DNA of 28,169 nucleotides from Porphyromonadaceae bacterium UBA3318 (GCA_002361235.1 DESI01000012.1:1-28169); one strand, 5' to 3'. Positions 15,838-24,940 are shown, counted from the stretch's first letter. Program-made: numbers and translations. Notes: generated by a model not told the origin, from the letters alone.

Positions 15838-15897
15838 GATAAATCGGGCTGTGCGCAGATTCTGTGTGATAAATCAGGCGGTATGCTGGTCCTGTGT
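15838..15897. repeat. Tandem 30-bp duplication at the exonuclease gene end
   Basis: 15838-15867 and 15868-15897 are two adjacent 30-base units, 23 of 30 identical, both starting GATAAATC and ending CTGTGT on the plus strand. On the minus strand the second unit encodes the last residues (TQDQHTA) and stop of the exonuclease. The first is a diverged copy lying between that stop and the ATG of the small membrane protein. Confidence 0.75.
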
Positions 15898-16635
15898 TAC
15901 AGGGGCGGGATGCAGTTCTTCGAGGGTATGATAGTAGGGGGATGAGGCGGGATCGAAGCCGTTCTGGTTCAGGTGGTCGTATATCTGGATGCAGGCGTAT
16001 GCGTCGAGGCTGGCGTATTCCTGCTGGTGGGAGGTGAGTTCAGGAGCCTCCCAGTTGGTGAGACGCTGTCCCTTGCTGATGCGTTTGCCGAACAATATGG
16101 CGTAGATGCGCGACAGGCTGTTGTCAATGATATCGTAGTCCTTAACGTAACTTTGCAGGTCGATGAAGCCCTGTGGCTTCATGTCATATAGCTTGTGCAG
16201 GTTATGGAAATCATCATGAACCGAGACTCCGATCTTGATGATGTCGGGATTCTCAAGAAGCTCGCGCACCTCGGGGAACATCCCGATCATGTTGAGGCGG
16301 AACAGGTAGCATATAGTATGTGTGGACAGCTGAAGAAGGGCCACATTGTTGGAATGTCCCCTACGGAAACTGGGTTTCGTCTCCGTGTCAAACCCTATAA
16401 CCGTTTCGGCACACAAAGCGCTGACGGCTTCAGATACTTTCTCGGGGCAGTCTACCACAACAATCTTGCCGGGGAATGCGGCCACGGGCAGCACGGCAAG
16501 CTCCTGCTTGGAGATGCTGACTACTCGTTCCGCGTCGGTGGGGGCGGAATTTATTCTGGTATCTATTGCTTCTGTATTCTGTATATCTGATTGTGCGTCT
16601 TTCAAAGGTTGCCGCATTTGTGTATTGACATTCAT
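15874..16635 (-). CDS. DEDDy-type 3'-5' exonuclease, ribonuclease D-like
   Basis: A 253-residue protein with the DNA_pol_A_exo1 fold: motif I GFDTETKPSF (D83, E85), motif II VSVHDDFHNL (D141/D142) and motif III QEYASLDAYACIQIYDHL (Y207 and D211, the YxxxD of the DEDDy class). It lacks the C-terminal HRDC domains of true ribonuclease D and is about the size of the stand-alone exonucleases common in Bacteroidetes. The substrate, RNA or DNA ends, is not predictable. The first 45 or so residues are low in conservation, so the true start may be internal. It starts 52 bases after bioD ends. Confidence 0.85.
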   Translation of the reverse strand: MNVNTQMRQPLKDAQSDIQNTEAIDTRINSAPTDAERVVSISKQELAVLPVAAFPGKIVVVDCPEKVSEAVSALCAETVIGFDTETKPSFRRGHSNNVALLQLSTHTICYLFRLNMIGMFPEVRELLENPDIIKIGVSVHDDFHNLHKLYDMKPQGFIDLQSYVKDYDIIDNSLSRIYAILFGKRISKGQRLTNWEAPELTSHQQEYASLDAYACIQIYDHLNQNGFDPASSPYYHTLEELHPAPVTQDQHTA

Positions 16636-16687
16636 ACTATCTCTTATTGTGGTTAACGAAATTTCCGCGCATTAATTGTAACGGAAA

Positions 16688-17380
16688 TCATGTCAATGAC
16701 TCCACATCGATGAACAGGGTTTCGGGATTATGCCTCTCGACCCACGATTTTACGTATCGGTGAGTGTCTTCGGCAATCGGTTTGTCGTTGTCGAAATGGT
16801 GGTTGAACACCACTGCGAACAGCTTAAGTCCGTATGTATTGATGGCGTTGAGGGCCAGCAGGGTATGGTTGATGGATCCGAGTGTGGCGTTTGTGACCAG
16901 CACCACGGGCAGATTGTGGTCGCGGATATAGTCGATGGTGAGGTAATCGCCTTTCAGCGGCACCATAAGCCCACCGGCGCCTTCAATCAGCACATGGTCG
17001 TATTCGCGCAGAAGCAGATCCGTGCATTCGGCTATTCTGTCGGTGTCCACCACGGTGCCGTCGATGGCGGCGGCAAGTTCAGGTGATGCAGGGTAGGAGT
17101 AGATAAGCGGAGCCGTGAGGCGTTGCTCATCCACAGGGAGCATCCCTGTGCCCATGATGCGGCGGTGCACCTCGATATCTTCCGAAACGTCATGATTGCC
17201 GGTCTGTACGAATTTCTGCGTTATGGGCTTCAGCCCATCGCGCATCATCATCACTGCCAGCCGGCCGGTGACGTATGATTTACCGGCATCGGTATCGATG
17301 CCGGTAATGAAAAGTCGTTCGGGCCAATCCACGTTGGGTTGGTCTGTATAATCGGTCAGATTGTCAATAATTTCGGTCAT
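16688..17380 (-). CDS. bioD: Dethiobiotin synthase
   Basis: A 230-residue ATP-dependent enzyme that closes the ureido ring of dethiobiotin from diaminopelargonate and CO2. The P-loop is GIDTDAGKSYVTG (27-39, with K34), a variant of the usual GTDTxxGKT. K55 lies in QKFVQTGNHD, where the family usually has KPVxTG. The IEGAGGLMVPL motif (E133) is intact. It sits 6 bases after glyA and about 9.5 kb from the bioA-bioF-bioGC cluster, so the pathway is split in this genome. glyA and bioD are probably co-transcribed. Confidence 0.9.
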   Translation of the reverse strand: MTEIIDNLTDYTDQPNVDWPERLFITGIDTDAGKSYVTGRLAVMMMRDGLKPITQKFVQTGNHDVSEDIEVHRRIMGTGMLPVDEQRLTAPLIYSYPASPELAAAIDGTVVDTDRIAECTDLLLREYDHVLIEGAGGLMVPLKGDYLTIDYIRDHNLPVVLVTNATLGSINHTLLALNAINTYGLKLFAVVFNHHFDNDKPIAEDTHRYVKSWVERHNPETLFIDVESLT

Positions 17381-17386
17381 AAAGCT

Positions 17387-18667
17387 TTACCATGCGAACA
17401 TGGGATAAGCGTTCATCAGTTCGTTCACCTCCGAGCGAACCTGAGCGATGTTCTGTTCGTTGTCGGGATCGGTAAGGACACGGTCGATGAAATCGGCTAT
17501 GACCTCCATCATATCCTCCTTGGCGCCACGTGTGGTGATTGCAGCTGTGCCGAAGCGTAGACCGCTGGTCAGGAACGGGCTGCGGGTGTCGTAAGGCACC
17601 ATGTTCTTGTTGGCGGTAATGTCGGCCTCGACAAGTACGCGCTCAGCCTTCTTGCCGCTCATTTCGGGGAATTTGGTGCGGAGGTCAACCAACATGCAGT
17701 GGTTGTCGGTGCCGTCGGAAATCAGCTTATAGCCTCGTGCGATAAGGGCGTTGGCAAGAGCCTTGGCATTCTTCAGCACCTGCTCGGCGTAAGCCTTCCA
17801 CTCGGGCTGCAGAGCCTCGCCGAAAGCCACGGCCTTGGCGGCGATGACATGCTCAAGCGGGCCACCCTGTACGCCGGGGAATACGGCGGAGTCGAGCAGC
17901 TGTGACATCTTCTTGATCTCGCCCTTAGGAGTGGTCTTGCCCCAGGGATTGTCGAAATCCTTGCCCATCAGGATCATACCGCCGCGGGGGCCGCGGAGTG
18001 TCTTGTGGGTGGTTGTGGTGACGATGTGCGCGTACTTCACGGGGTTATCGAGCAGACCGGCAGCTATGAGACCTGCCGGATGAGCCATATCCACCATGAA
18101 GATGGCGCCGATCTCATCAGCGAGAGCGCGGATACGCTTGTAGTCCCAGTCGCGGCTGTATGCGCTCGCGCCGGCTATGATAAGCTTCGGGCGCTCGGCA
18201 CGGGCTTTGGCCTCCATCTCCTCGTAATTGACACGTCCGGTCTCCTTGTCAACAGTATAGCTGATGGGACGGAACATCAGTCCGGAGAAGTTTACCGGGC
18301 TGCCGTGCGACAGGTGACCGCCATGAGACAGATCCATGCCCATGAAAGTGTCGCCTGCGTTGAGGCAAGCCATGAACACAGCCATGTTGGCCTGTGCGCC
18401 ACTGTGAGGCTGTACGTTGGCCCATTCGGCGCCAAACAGTTTCTTTGCACGCTCTATGGCCAGATTCTCAGCCTCGTCCACTATCTGGCATCCGCCGTAG
18501 TAACGCTTGCCGGGATAGCCTTCGGCATATTTGTTGGTGAGACATGATCCCATGGCGCGCATGACTTCGTCGCTGACAAAGTTCTCGCTGGCGATCAACT
18601 CTATGCCGCGACGCTGACGCAAATGCTCGCGGTCGATGATGTCGAAAATCTGATTGTCTCTCTGCAT
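17387..18667 (-). CDS. glyA: Serine hydroxymethyltransferase
   Basis: A 426-residue PLP enzyme converting serine and tetrahydrofolate to glycine and 5,10-methylene-tetrahydrofolate. Signatures are GIELIASENFVSDEVM, GYPGKRYYGGC, MDLSHGGHLSHGSPVNFSG, VDMAHPAGLIAAG and the PLP lysine K222 in TTTTHKTLRGPRGG. The length is normal. No clear TAnnTTTG box was found in the 137 bases between nqrF and glyA, which contain a 12-bp tandem duplication and a short GGCACC/GGTGCC hairpin. Confidence 0.96.
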   Translation of the reverse strand: MQRDNQIFDIIDREHLRQRRGIELIASENFVSDEVMRAMGSCLTNKYAEGYPGKRYYGGCQIVDEAENLAIERAKKLFGAEWANVQPHSGAQANMAVFMACLNAGDTFMGMDLSHGGHLSHGSPVNFSGLMFRPISYTVDKETGRVNYEEMEAKARAERPKLIIAGASAYSRDWDYKRIRALADEIGAIFMVDMAHPAGLIAAGLLDNPVKYAHIVTTTTHKTLRGPRGGMILMGKDFDNPWGKTTPKGEIKKMSQLLDSAVFPGVQGGPLEHVIAAKAVAFGEALQPEWKAYAEQVLKNAKALANALIARGYKLISDGTDNHCMLVDLRTKFPEMSGKKAERVLVEADITANKNMVPYDTRSPFLTSGLRFGTAAITTRGAKEDMMEVIADFIDRVLTDPDNEQNIAQVRSEVNELMNAYPMFAW

Positions 18668-18720
18668 GGTTGTGTTTTATTAAGGTATGTGTTTTATACT
18701 TCCGTAAAGCCTGCTATGAG

Positions 18721-18744
18721 GCGGTTATAGGGGCGGTTATAGGG
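18721..18744 (+). repeat. 12-bp direct tandem duplication
   Basis: GCGGTTATAGGG occurs twice in a row (18721-18732 and 18733-18744) in the nqrF-glyA gap. A short inverted repeat GGCACC-TGCGG-GGTGCC follows at about 18762-18778; it has no U-run on the minus strand, so I do not call it a terminator. Confidence 0.7.
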
Positions 18745-18804
18745 GTGACAACTGCTGTAATGGCACCTGCGGGGTGCCACCACTGTATGCGGCTGCCGGG
18801 TAAG

Positions 18805-20109
18805 TCAGCCTCCGAAGTTGTCGTAATGTATGGACGACGGCTCGACGCCGAGGTTGTAGAGCATATTGTTCACGGCGTTGCTCATCGGGCCCGGGCCGCA
18901 CATATAGTACTCGATATCCTCGGGAGCGGGATGGTCCTTGAGGTATGTCTTGAACATCACGTCGTGCACGAAGCCGGGAGTGTAAGCCACGCCAGCCGCA
19001 TCGGCTGCCGGATCGGGACGGTCCAGAGCAAGATGGAACTTGAAGTTGGGGAATTCCTTCTCAAGCTGCAGGAAGTCCTGGAGATAGAACACCTCGTTCA
19101 GCGCACGGGCACCGTAGAAGTAGCTCATCTTGCGGTCGGTGGTGTGAAGTGTCTTGGTCATCCACATGATCTGTGCGCGGAGGGGAGCCATACCGGCGCC
19201 GCCGCCCACCCAGATCATCTCGGCCTTGGAGTCGACGATGGGATGGAAGTCTCCGTAAGGACCGGACATCATTACCTTGTCGCCCGGTTTCAGTGAGAAG
19301 ATGTAACTGGACGCGATTCCGCAGGGTACATCCTGGAAGCCAACCTGAGGCTTCGGCTTGAAAGGCGGAGTGGCGATGCGGACGGTCAGCATGATGCGGT
19401 CGCCCTCCTCGGGATAGTTGGCCATGGAGTAGGCACGTACCGTCTCCTCGTCGTTCTTGGCCTTAAGGCCGAACAGACCGAACTTCTGCCATGCAGGCAG
19501 GTATTCGTCACCGATCAGCGACTTGTCGATGTCGCCGTCGTATGTCATCTCGTATTTAGGTATGCGGATCTGGGCGTAGCTTCCGGGGATGAAGTTCATG
19601 TGCTCGCCCTCAGGCAGCTTCACGATAAACTCCTTGATGAACGTAGCCACGTTCTTGTTGGAGATGACCTCGCATTCCCATTCCTTGACGTCGAGAGCGG
19701 ATTCCGACACCTTGATGGCAAGGTCGTTCTTCACCTTGACCTGGCATCCGAGACGCCAGTGGTCCTTGATTTCCTTACGGCTGAAATGGACGGCCTCGGT
19801 GGGAAGGATGTCACCGCCACCGGAAAGAACCTGAACCTTGCACTGACCGCAGCTGCCCTTGCCGCCGCAGGCCGACGACAGATGCACGCCGTTCTCGCCG
19901 AGAGTGGCCAGCAGCGACTTTCCCGCCTGGGCATGAAGCAGCTTGGAGCCGTCGTTGATGTCTATGGCTACCTCGCCCGAATTCACAAGCCAATGCTTGC
20001 ACACTAACAGGATGATGGTCAGGGCCAGGACTATCACAAGGAATATAAGGCCTGCCACCAGAACGTTGTTCCAAATTATATCGCAGATATACATAGCCGA
20101 TAGAATCAA
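18805..20109 (-). CDS. nqrF: Na+-translocating NADH:quinone reductase subunit F
   Basis: A 434-residue NADH-oxidising subunit. A single N-terminal transmembrane helix (about 17-37) is followed by a 2Fe-2S ferredoxin domain with ligands C81, C87, C90 (ACGGKGSCGQC) and C122 (RLGCQVKV). The FAD domain has RAYSMANYP (225-233). The NAD domain has VGGGAGMAPLRAQI from 301 and ends in the family-typical VEPSSIHYDNFGG. Electrons pass from NADH through FAD and 2Fe-2S to the membrane subunits. It is the last gene of the operon and overlaps nqrE by 4 bases. Confidence 0.96.
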   Translation of the reverse strand: MILSAMYICDIIWNNVLVAGLIFLVIVLALTIILLVCKHWLVNSGEVAIDINDGSKLLHAQAGKSLLATLGENGVHLSSACGGKGSCGQCKVQVLSGGGDILPTEAVHFSRKEIKDHWRLGCQVKVKNDLAIKVSESALDVKEWECEVISNKNVATFIKEFIVKLPEGEHMNFIPGSYAQIRIPKYEMTYDGDIDKSLIGDEYLPAWQKFGLFGLKAKNDEETVRAYSMANYPEEGDRIMLTVRIATPPFKPKPQVGFQDVPCGIASSYIFSLKPGDKVMMSGPYGDFHPIVDSKAEMIWVGGGAGMAPLRAQIMWMTKTLHTTDRKMSYFYGARALNEVFYLQDFLQLEKEFPNFKFHLALDRPDPAADAAGVAYTPGFVHDVMFKTYLKDHPAPEDIEYYMCGPGPMSNAVNNMLYNLGVEPSSIHYDNFGG

Positions 20110-20720
20110 AGTTTAATACCGAGGAAGCTCATGAAGGCGATGCCCATGAGACCGGTGATGATGAAAGTGATTCCGACGCCGCGCAGCGGAGCGGGCACTT
20201 TGGAATTGTCGAGACGTTCGCGGATTGCGGCCAGGCAGGTGATGGCCAGAAGCCAGCCGATACCGGAGCCGGCACCGTAAACAGTGGCCGTCCAGGCGTT
20301 GCTGAACTCACGCTGCTGCATGAACAGCACGGCGCCGAGGATGGCGCAGTTCACTGCGATAAGCGGCAGGAATATACCCAACGAGTTGTACAGCGCGGGG
20401 GTGTATTTCTCTATCACCATTTCCAGAATCTGTACCAGGGCTGCGATAACTGCGATGAACATGATCAGGCCCAGGAATGATATGTCGGTTTCGGCATATT
20501 CCTTGCCCAGCCAGCTCAGCGCGCCGGGTTTCAGCAGATATTCGTTGATGCACCACGATACGGGGAGCGCAATAAGCAGTACGAACGTAACCGCCACGCC
20601 CAGTCCGAAAGCCGTCTTAACGTTTTTGGATACCGCCAGGAACGAACACATTCCCAAGAAATAGGCGAATATCATGTTGTCGATGAAAATCGACCGTATG
20701 AAAAGATTTAAATTTTCCAT
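20106..20720 (-). CDS. nqrE: Na+-translocating NADH:quinone reductase subunit E
   Basis: A 204-residue integral membrane protein with about six helices, homologous to NqrD and RnfA. C25 and C125 lie near the positions of the NqrE cysteines that, with those of NqrD, ligate an Fe centre in the membrane in the Vibrio enzyme. Conserved pieces include DNMIFAYFLGMCSFLAVSKN and PLIAVNCAILG. It starts 18 bases after nqrD. Confidence 0.95.
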   Translation of the reverse strand: MENLNLFIRSIFIDNMIFAYFLGMCSFLAVSKNVKTAFGLGVAVTFVLLIALPVSWCINEYLLKPGALSWLGKEYAETDISFLGLIMFIAVIAALVQILEMVIEKYTPALYNSLGIFLPLIAVNCAILGAVLFMQQREFSNAWTATVYGAGSGIGWLLAITCLAAIRERLDNSKVPAPLRGVGITFIITGLMGIAFMSFLGIKL

Positions 20721-20738
20721 TATTTCAAGCGAATGTGG

Positions 20739-21362
20739 TTATTTTTCCTGAAGGTCCTTGTTGACGGAGCGGTGTACCCAGATGATGCAAGCCACCACTA
20801 TCAGCGCCATGGGAGGCAGAATCATCAGACCGTTGTTCATGTATCCGGCCTGATAGAAACTGTCGGGGAATATCTGGCAGCCGAAGATGGTGCCGCTTCC
20901 CAGCAGCTCGCGGAAGAAGCTGACGATAATCAAGATGATGCCGTAACCCAGACCGTTGCCGATACCGTCGAGGAAAGCCGGCCAGGGACGGTTGTTGAGG
21001 GCGAAAGCCTCCAGACGGCCCATGATGATACAGTTGGTGATGATCAGTCCTATGAACACCGACAGCGCCTTGGAGACTTCGTAATTATAAGCCTTCAAAA
21101 CCTGGTCGACTATCACAACCAATGCGGCCACGACCACCAGCTGCACGATGATGCGGATGGACGAGGGGATGGTCTTGCGCATCAGCGAGATAATGACGTT
21201 GGCGAATGCGAGCACTGCTGTTACCGAGATGGTCATCACCACGGCCGGCTCCATCTTGGCCGTCACGGCCAGCGCCGAACATATACCGAGAATCTGGACT
21301 ATGACCGGGTTGTCCTTCGACAACGGGTTTACCAAAGGTATGAATGATTTTTTCCAGTTCAT
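20739..21362 (-). CDS. nqrD: Na+-translocating NADH:quinone reductase subunit D
   Basis: A 207-residue membrane subunit, paralogous to NqrE. C28 (QILGICSALAVT) and C111 (LIITNCIIMGRLEAF) match the iron-ligating cysteines of Vibrio NqrD. KDNPVIVQILG and the EAFALNNRPWPAFLDG loop are typical. Its ATG overlaps the nqrC stop by 4 bases. Confidence 0.95.
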   Translation of the reverse strand: MNWKKSFIPLVNPLSKDNPVIVQILGICSALAVTAKMEPAVVMTISVTAVLAFANVIISLMRKTIPSSIRIIVQLVVVAALVVIVDQVLKAYNYEVSKALSVFIGLIITNCIIMGRLEAFALNNRPWPAFLDGIGNGLGYGIILIIVSFFRELLGSGTIFGCQIFPDSFYQAGYMNNGLMILPPMALIVVACIIWVHRSVNKDLQEK

Positions 21363-22075
21363 TTGTTATCAGATTTTAGTGCGGCGAGGAAGGCCGAGTA
21401 AGGTTCCAACGAGTTAAGAAGCATTTTCTGAACGCCCTGAGATGTGATGGTACCGCCCGAGATGGCATGTACCCAGGCGCCCGTGGCGGGTTCCTGGCCG
21501 TTCTTCACAACCTTTACGCTCTGGAACTGACCGTCGGTGGAGAACACGTCCTTGCCCTCGAACTGCTTCTGGAATGCGGGCTTTTCTATTTCGGCGCCAA
21601 GTCCGGGAGTCTCGCCCTGATGTGCGAAATAAGCTCCGTAGATGGTGTCGCCGTTATTGTCGAACGCTATGTAGCCCCAGATGGGTCCCCAGAGTCCGGC
21701 ACCGTAAACGGGCAGAATGTATTTCAAGCCCTTGTCAGTATTGCATTCGAACACTGGGAGCTGACGCTGGTCAGGAGCTTTCTTCACTTCCTGGTCAACC
21801 TTCACATCGAAGGGATCCTGCGAGGCGTCGATTTTCTCACCCTTGTCGTTCACTATATATGAAGCAGTGATGTGTTCCTGCCACAGAGTGGCTATGTCCT
21901 GACCCTCGGAGGGAGTGATAAGAGCGGCGGCCAGAATCTGGCGGCGCGTGTCGTTCTGTATATTCTCTACCTGTTTGGGTCGCAGTGCCTGATAGACCAC
22001 CGACAGCACGACTCCCACAAGCACCACAAGCACTGTGGAATAGATGATGGTGTATGTATTGCTTTGACGGTTCAT
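21359..22075 (-). CDS. nqrC: Na+-translocating NADH:quinone reductase subunit C
   Basis: A 238-residue subunit with one N-terminal transmembrane helix (YSTVLVVLVGVVLSVVYQAL) and an FMN-binding domain facing the periplasm. The FMN is expected on T209 in HAISGGTITSQGV, the SGxT flavinylation motif. ApbE, the flavin transferase that would modify it, is not in the window. GAGLWGPIWGYIAFD and GETPGLGAEI are conserved family pieces. Slightly shorter than the Vibrio subunit. Confidence 0.95.
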   Translation of the reverse strand: MNRQSNTYTIIYSTVLVVLVGVVLSVVYQALRPKQVENIQNDTRRQILAAALITPSEGQDIATLWQEHITASYIVNDKGEKIDASQDPFDVKVDQEVKKAPDQRQLPVFECNTDKGLKYILPVYGAGLWGPIWGYIAFDNNGDTIYGAYFAHQGETPGLGAEIEKPAFQKQFEGKDVFSTDGQFQSVKVVKNGQEPATGAWVHAISGGTITSQGVQKMLLNSLEPYSAFLAALKSDNK

Positions 22076-22085
22076 AATCTGAGTA

Positions 22086-23279
22086 TTAAAGGTTGCGGAC
22101 CGTCAAGCGGCGCATACGTTTGCGAATGTTGGAGTTGACCACACAGTAGTCGATAAGCGGAGCGAAACAGTTCATGAGCAGAACCGCGAGCATCGCGCCC
22201 TCGAGATAACCGGTGTTGTAGCAGCGGATCAGGATGGCGACGATGCCTATGAGCGCTCCGTATATATATTGTCCTACGCGTGTGCGGCAGGCCGTGACAG
22301 GGTCCGTGGCCATGAACGTGATGGCGAACAGGAAACCGCCGAGTCCGAGCTGCTCAAGAGGCTTGAGGTAGGTGACGGGGTAAAGGGGGCTTGCCCAGTT
22401 GTGGGCAACCACAGCCATCAGGAAGCCGCCGGCAAGGCCGGACAGGATGATGCGCCAGTTGCCTACGCCCGACAGAAGCAGGATTGCCATACCTATGAAG
22501 ATACAGAGGCTTGAGGTCTCGCCCCATGATCCGGGATAGAATCCCATGAATATGTCCGTTGCCGAGAGGGGATCGCCTAATATGTTGGTGACAATGCCGG
22601 TGGGTTCGGTCTGCGAAGCAAGCTGACCCAGAGGCGTCGCGCCGGAATATCCGTGGACGGTGGACTGGCTGCCGAGCTGCACGAACACGTTGTCGCCGCT
22701 CATCTTCGACGGATAGCTGAAGAAAAGGAAAGCGCGCGTCACCAGGGCCACGTTCAGGAAGTTATAGCCTGTGCCGCCGAACACTTCCTTGGCGAAGATA
22801 ACCGAGAATGCCACCGCAACGGCCAGCATCCATACGGGAGTGTCCACAGGGCATATCATCGGAATCAGCAGACCCGAGACCAGGAAACCCTCCTGAATCT
22901 CCTCGTGGCGGATCTGGGCGATGATGAACTCGATGCCGAGACCTACGGCGTATGCCGTGATGATCTGAGGCAGGACGGCCCAGAAGCCATAGAAGAATAA
23001 CGACCAGAAATTGCGGTCGGCGTCACCGATCGCCATGTTGTGCTGCAGACCGATGTTCCACATACCGAACAGGCAGCAGGGCAGGAGCGCTATGACCACC
23101 GTGATCATGGCACGCTTCGAGTCGTTGCTGTCGTGGATGTGAACGCCGGATTTGCCCGTCTCGTTGGGCGTGAACAAGAAGGTGTAGAAGCCGTCGAATA
23201 CAGACTGGAGCTTGGAGTATTTGCCTCCCTTCTCAAACTGCGGCTTGATCTTGTCTATGTTCTTTTTTAATCCTTTCAC
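22086..23279 (-). CDS. nqrB: Na+-translocating NADH:quinone reductase subunit B
   Basis: A 397-residue membrane subunit with about ten helices, which holds a covalent FMN and riboflavin and forms the main Na+ path. The flavinylation motif SGATPL places FMN on T215 (HGYSGATPLGQLA). RVGQYIYGALIGIVAILIR near the C-terminus and an N-terminal soluble arm (KNIDKIKPQFEKGGKYSKL) are family features. It lies 32 bases after nqrA and 10 bases before nqrC. Confidence 0.96.
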   Translation of the reverse strand: MKGLKKNIDKIKPQFEKGGKYSKLQSVFDGFYTFLFTPNETGKSGVHIHDSNDSKRAMITVVIALLPCCLFGMWNIGLQHNMAIGDADRNFWSLFFYGFWAVLPQIITAYAVGLGIEFIIAQIRHEEIQEGFLVSGLLIPMICPVDTPVWMLAVAVAFSVIFAKEVFGGTGYNFLNVALVTRAFLFFSYPSKMSGDNVFVQLGSQSTVHGYSGATPLGQLASQTEPTGIVTNILGDPLSATDIFMGFYPGSWGETSSLCIFIGMAILLLSGVGNWRIILSGLAGGFLMAVVAHNWASPLYPVTYLKPLEQLGLGGFLFAITFMATDPVTACRTRVGQYIYGALIGIVAILIRCYNTGYLEGAMLAVLLMNCFAPLIDYCVVNSNIRKRMRRLTVRNL

Positions 23280-23311
23280 AATATAAAGGTGTTAGAATGT
23301 TTTCGGGGAGG

Positions 23312-24646
23312 TTAGATTGTTTCCTGACGCAGGTAGTCGAGACCTTCGCGCACCATCTTCTGGAGTTCCAGTTTGGAGGTGTCCACGAATTCGGGCAGGG
23401 CGAAGTCCTCGGGAGCCACTTCGTAGATGCCTAATTTCTCCATGCGGTCTATGTCCTTGGCCATGATGGCCTTGATCAGGTATTCGGGATATATGTCCAT
23501 CGGGAACACGCGGTCATATTCATTGTTCATGATCATGGCGCGGTGACCGCCCCGGATACGGGCGTCGAAATGGAATCCCTTGCCCAGACCCTTCAGGAAA
23601 GTGGGGAAAGTGTTGTGTACTGAATATTTGACGGGCGACATCGAAGCCCAGCCCATGAACTCGTCGGCTGTATCGCCTTCCTCTATCACCGTGATCTGAC
23701 GGTAGGGGTAGCGGAGGAAGCCTTCATCAGACTTGATCTGCGAGCCTGTCAGGACGTTGCCCGATATGATTCGTTTGTTCAGGCCGTCGTCCACAAGCTG
23801 GCCTTTGAGCATATCCTTGACTGCGGCGCCGATCAGAGTCTGTACCAGGTGAGGATCCTTGACCTCAGGACCTGTCAGAGCCACGACTGTGGAGAAGTCG
23901 AGCACGTTGCTGTCAAAGAATTTGCCGATGCGGGCTGCGGTGACAGCGTCGAGGGTCCATACCACGTCGCCCTTGTCCACGGGGCGGATGGCGGCTATCT
24001 GTGTGCCCACATTGCCGGCGGGATGCGGCCCCCGGAACTTAACCACTTCGGCAGCCTTGCTGTCAATGTCGGTGTCGTAGGGAACAGACAGGTAGACCTT
24101 GCCGTCGGTGAGCTTAGCCAGGATGGTCAGACCTTTCTCCAGCATCTTCAGGTCGATATTGTCGGACATGGAATATGCAAGGGGCGCGGAATCGAACGCC
24201 GTGACGAATATGTCGCGGGGAGTCTGAGGCATGAACGGCACCATGTCGAAAGGACGCTGGCGCAGCATTGCGAACAGACCCGACTGCTTCAGCGACATCA
24301 GGATGGCGTCGCGCGACGAGGCATCGGCCTTGAGGACGGCTGTCTCATTGCCTGAGGCGTCGACCTTGATATACTCGATTTTGCGTCGTTCGCCTCGGTG
24401 CACTTCGGCTATGGATCCGGCTACAGGGCTGACGATGCGAAGATTCTCGTCCTCTTTTGCATAGAACAGGGGATCGCCTGCCTTGACGGTGTCTCCCTCC
24501 TTGACGGCCGATTTCCATTTATAGCCCGGGAAATCGTCAGGCACAAGTCCGAATGTCTTCGTGACGGTGTCTTGCGTAATCCGGGCGGAGGCTTCCCCCG
24601 TCAATGGAATGTCCAGCCCTTTCTTAATCTTGATAACCTTTGACAT
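23312..24646 (-). CDS. nqrA: Na+-translocating NADH:quinone reductase subunit A
   Basis: A 444-residue peripheral subunit on the cytoplasmic side, first gene of the operon. It begins SKVIKIKKGLDIPLTGEAS, as is typical, and contains the RnfC-like barrel-sandwich region VKEGDTVKAGDPLFYAKED and PHPAGNVGTQIAAIRPV. It carries no redox centre and has been linked to ubiquinone or inhibitor binding in Vibrio. A good promoter lies about 140 bases upstream. Confidence 0.95.
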   Translation of the reverse strand: MSKVIKIKKGLDIPLTGEASARITQDTVTKTFGLVPDDFPGYKWKSAVKEGDTVKAGDPLFYAKEDENLRIVSPVAGSIAEVHRGERRKIEYIKVDASGNETAVLKADASSRDAILMSLKQSGLFAMLRQRPFDMVPFMPQTPRDIFVTAFDSAPLAYSMSDNIDLKMLEKGLTILAKLTDGKVYLSVPYDTDIDSKAAEVVKFRGPHPAGNVGTQIAAIRPVDKGDVVWTLDAVTAARIGKFFDSNVLDFSTVVALTGPEVKDPHLVQTLIGAAVKDMLKGQLVDDGLNKRIISGNVLTGSQIKSDEGFLRYPYRQITVIEEGDTADEFMGWASMSPVKYSVHNTFPTFLKGLGKGFHFDARIRGGHRAMIMNNEYDRVFPMDIYPEYLIKAIMAKDIDRMEKLGIYEVAPEDFALPEFVDTSKLELQKMVREGLDYLRQETI

Positions 24647-24785
24647 TACTACAAAGTCCGATTATGGTGTTATAGGATGCGGGCATACGTGCATGGTGAC
24701 CTCAATATGCTAAAAGACAAACAATTACGCCAGACGCGGCTGCGGGTCGCGAATTGGCGATATTTTTCTTTAATCGCATCAACTG

Positions 24786-24817
24786 CAAAAGTACAAAAAA
24801 AACTTAAAATGGCCAAA
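24786..24817 (-). promoter_or_regulatory. Promoter of the nqrABCDEF operon
   Basis: On the minus strand TTTG (24817-24814), a 20-base spacer and TACTTTTG (24793-24786) match the Bacteroidetes promoter consensus well. Transcription would begin near 24780, giving a leader of about 130 bases. The leader contains CGCCA / TGGCG arms (24729-24733 and 24755-24759) that could form a hairpin around a GC-rich core. Confidence 0.75.
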
Positions 24818-24908
24818 TAAATCACGTCTCGCACTATCACGAAGGGTGTAGACGGTCAGAGGGTTCGCATGAGCCGGCATGGAAATCTGTGTGGAATTCG
24901 TGCGCGGA

Positions 24909-24940
24909 TTTTGACCATTAACAAATTTTTGTTAATTTTA
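24909..24940 (+). promoter_or_regulatory. Candidate promoter with a 20-bp palindrome over the spacer
   Basis: TTTTG at 24909-24913, a 19-base spacer and TAATTTTA at 24933-24940 (one mismatch to TAnnTTTG) could drive the 70-residue membrane protein gene. A perfect palindrome, ATTAACAAA-TT-TTTGTTAAT at 24917-24936, fills the spacer and overlaps the -7 box, where a dimeric repressor would be expected to bind. Confidence 0.4.

Noticed and set aside
18762..18778. Terminator of nqr
   Set aside because: The GGCACC/GGTGCC hairpin has no U-run on the minus strand.
18670..19296. A 208-codon plus-strand frame over the nqrF end
   Set aside because: Antisense to the conserved NAD-binding region of NqrF; no recognisable family.
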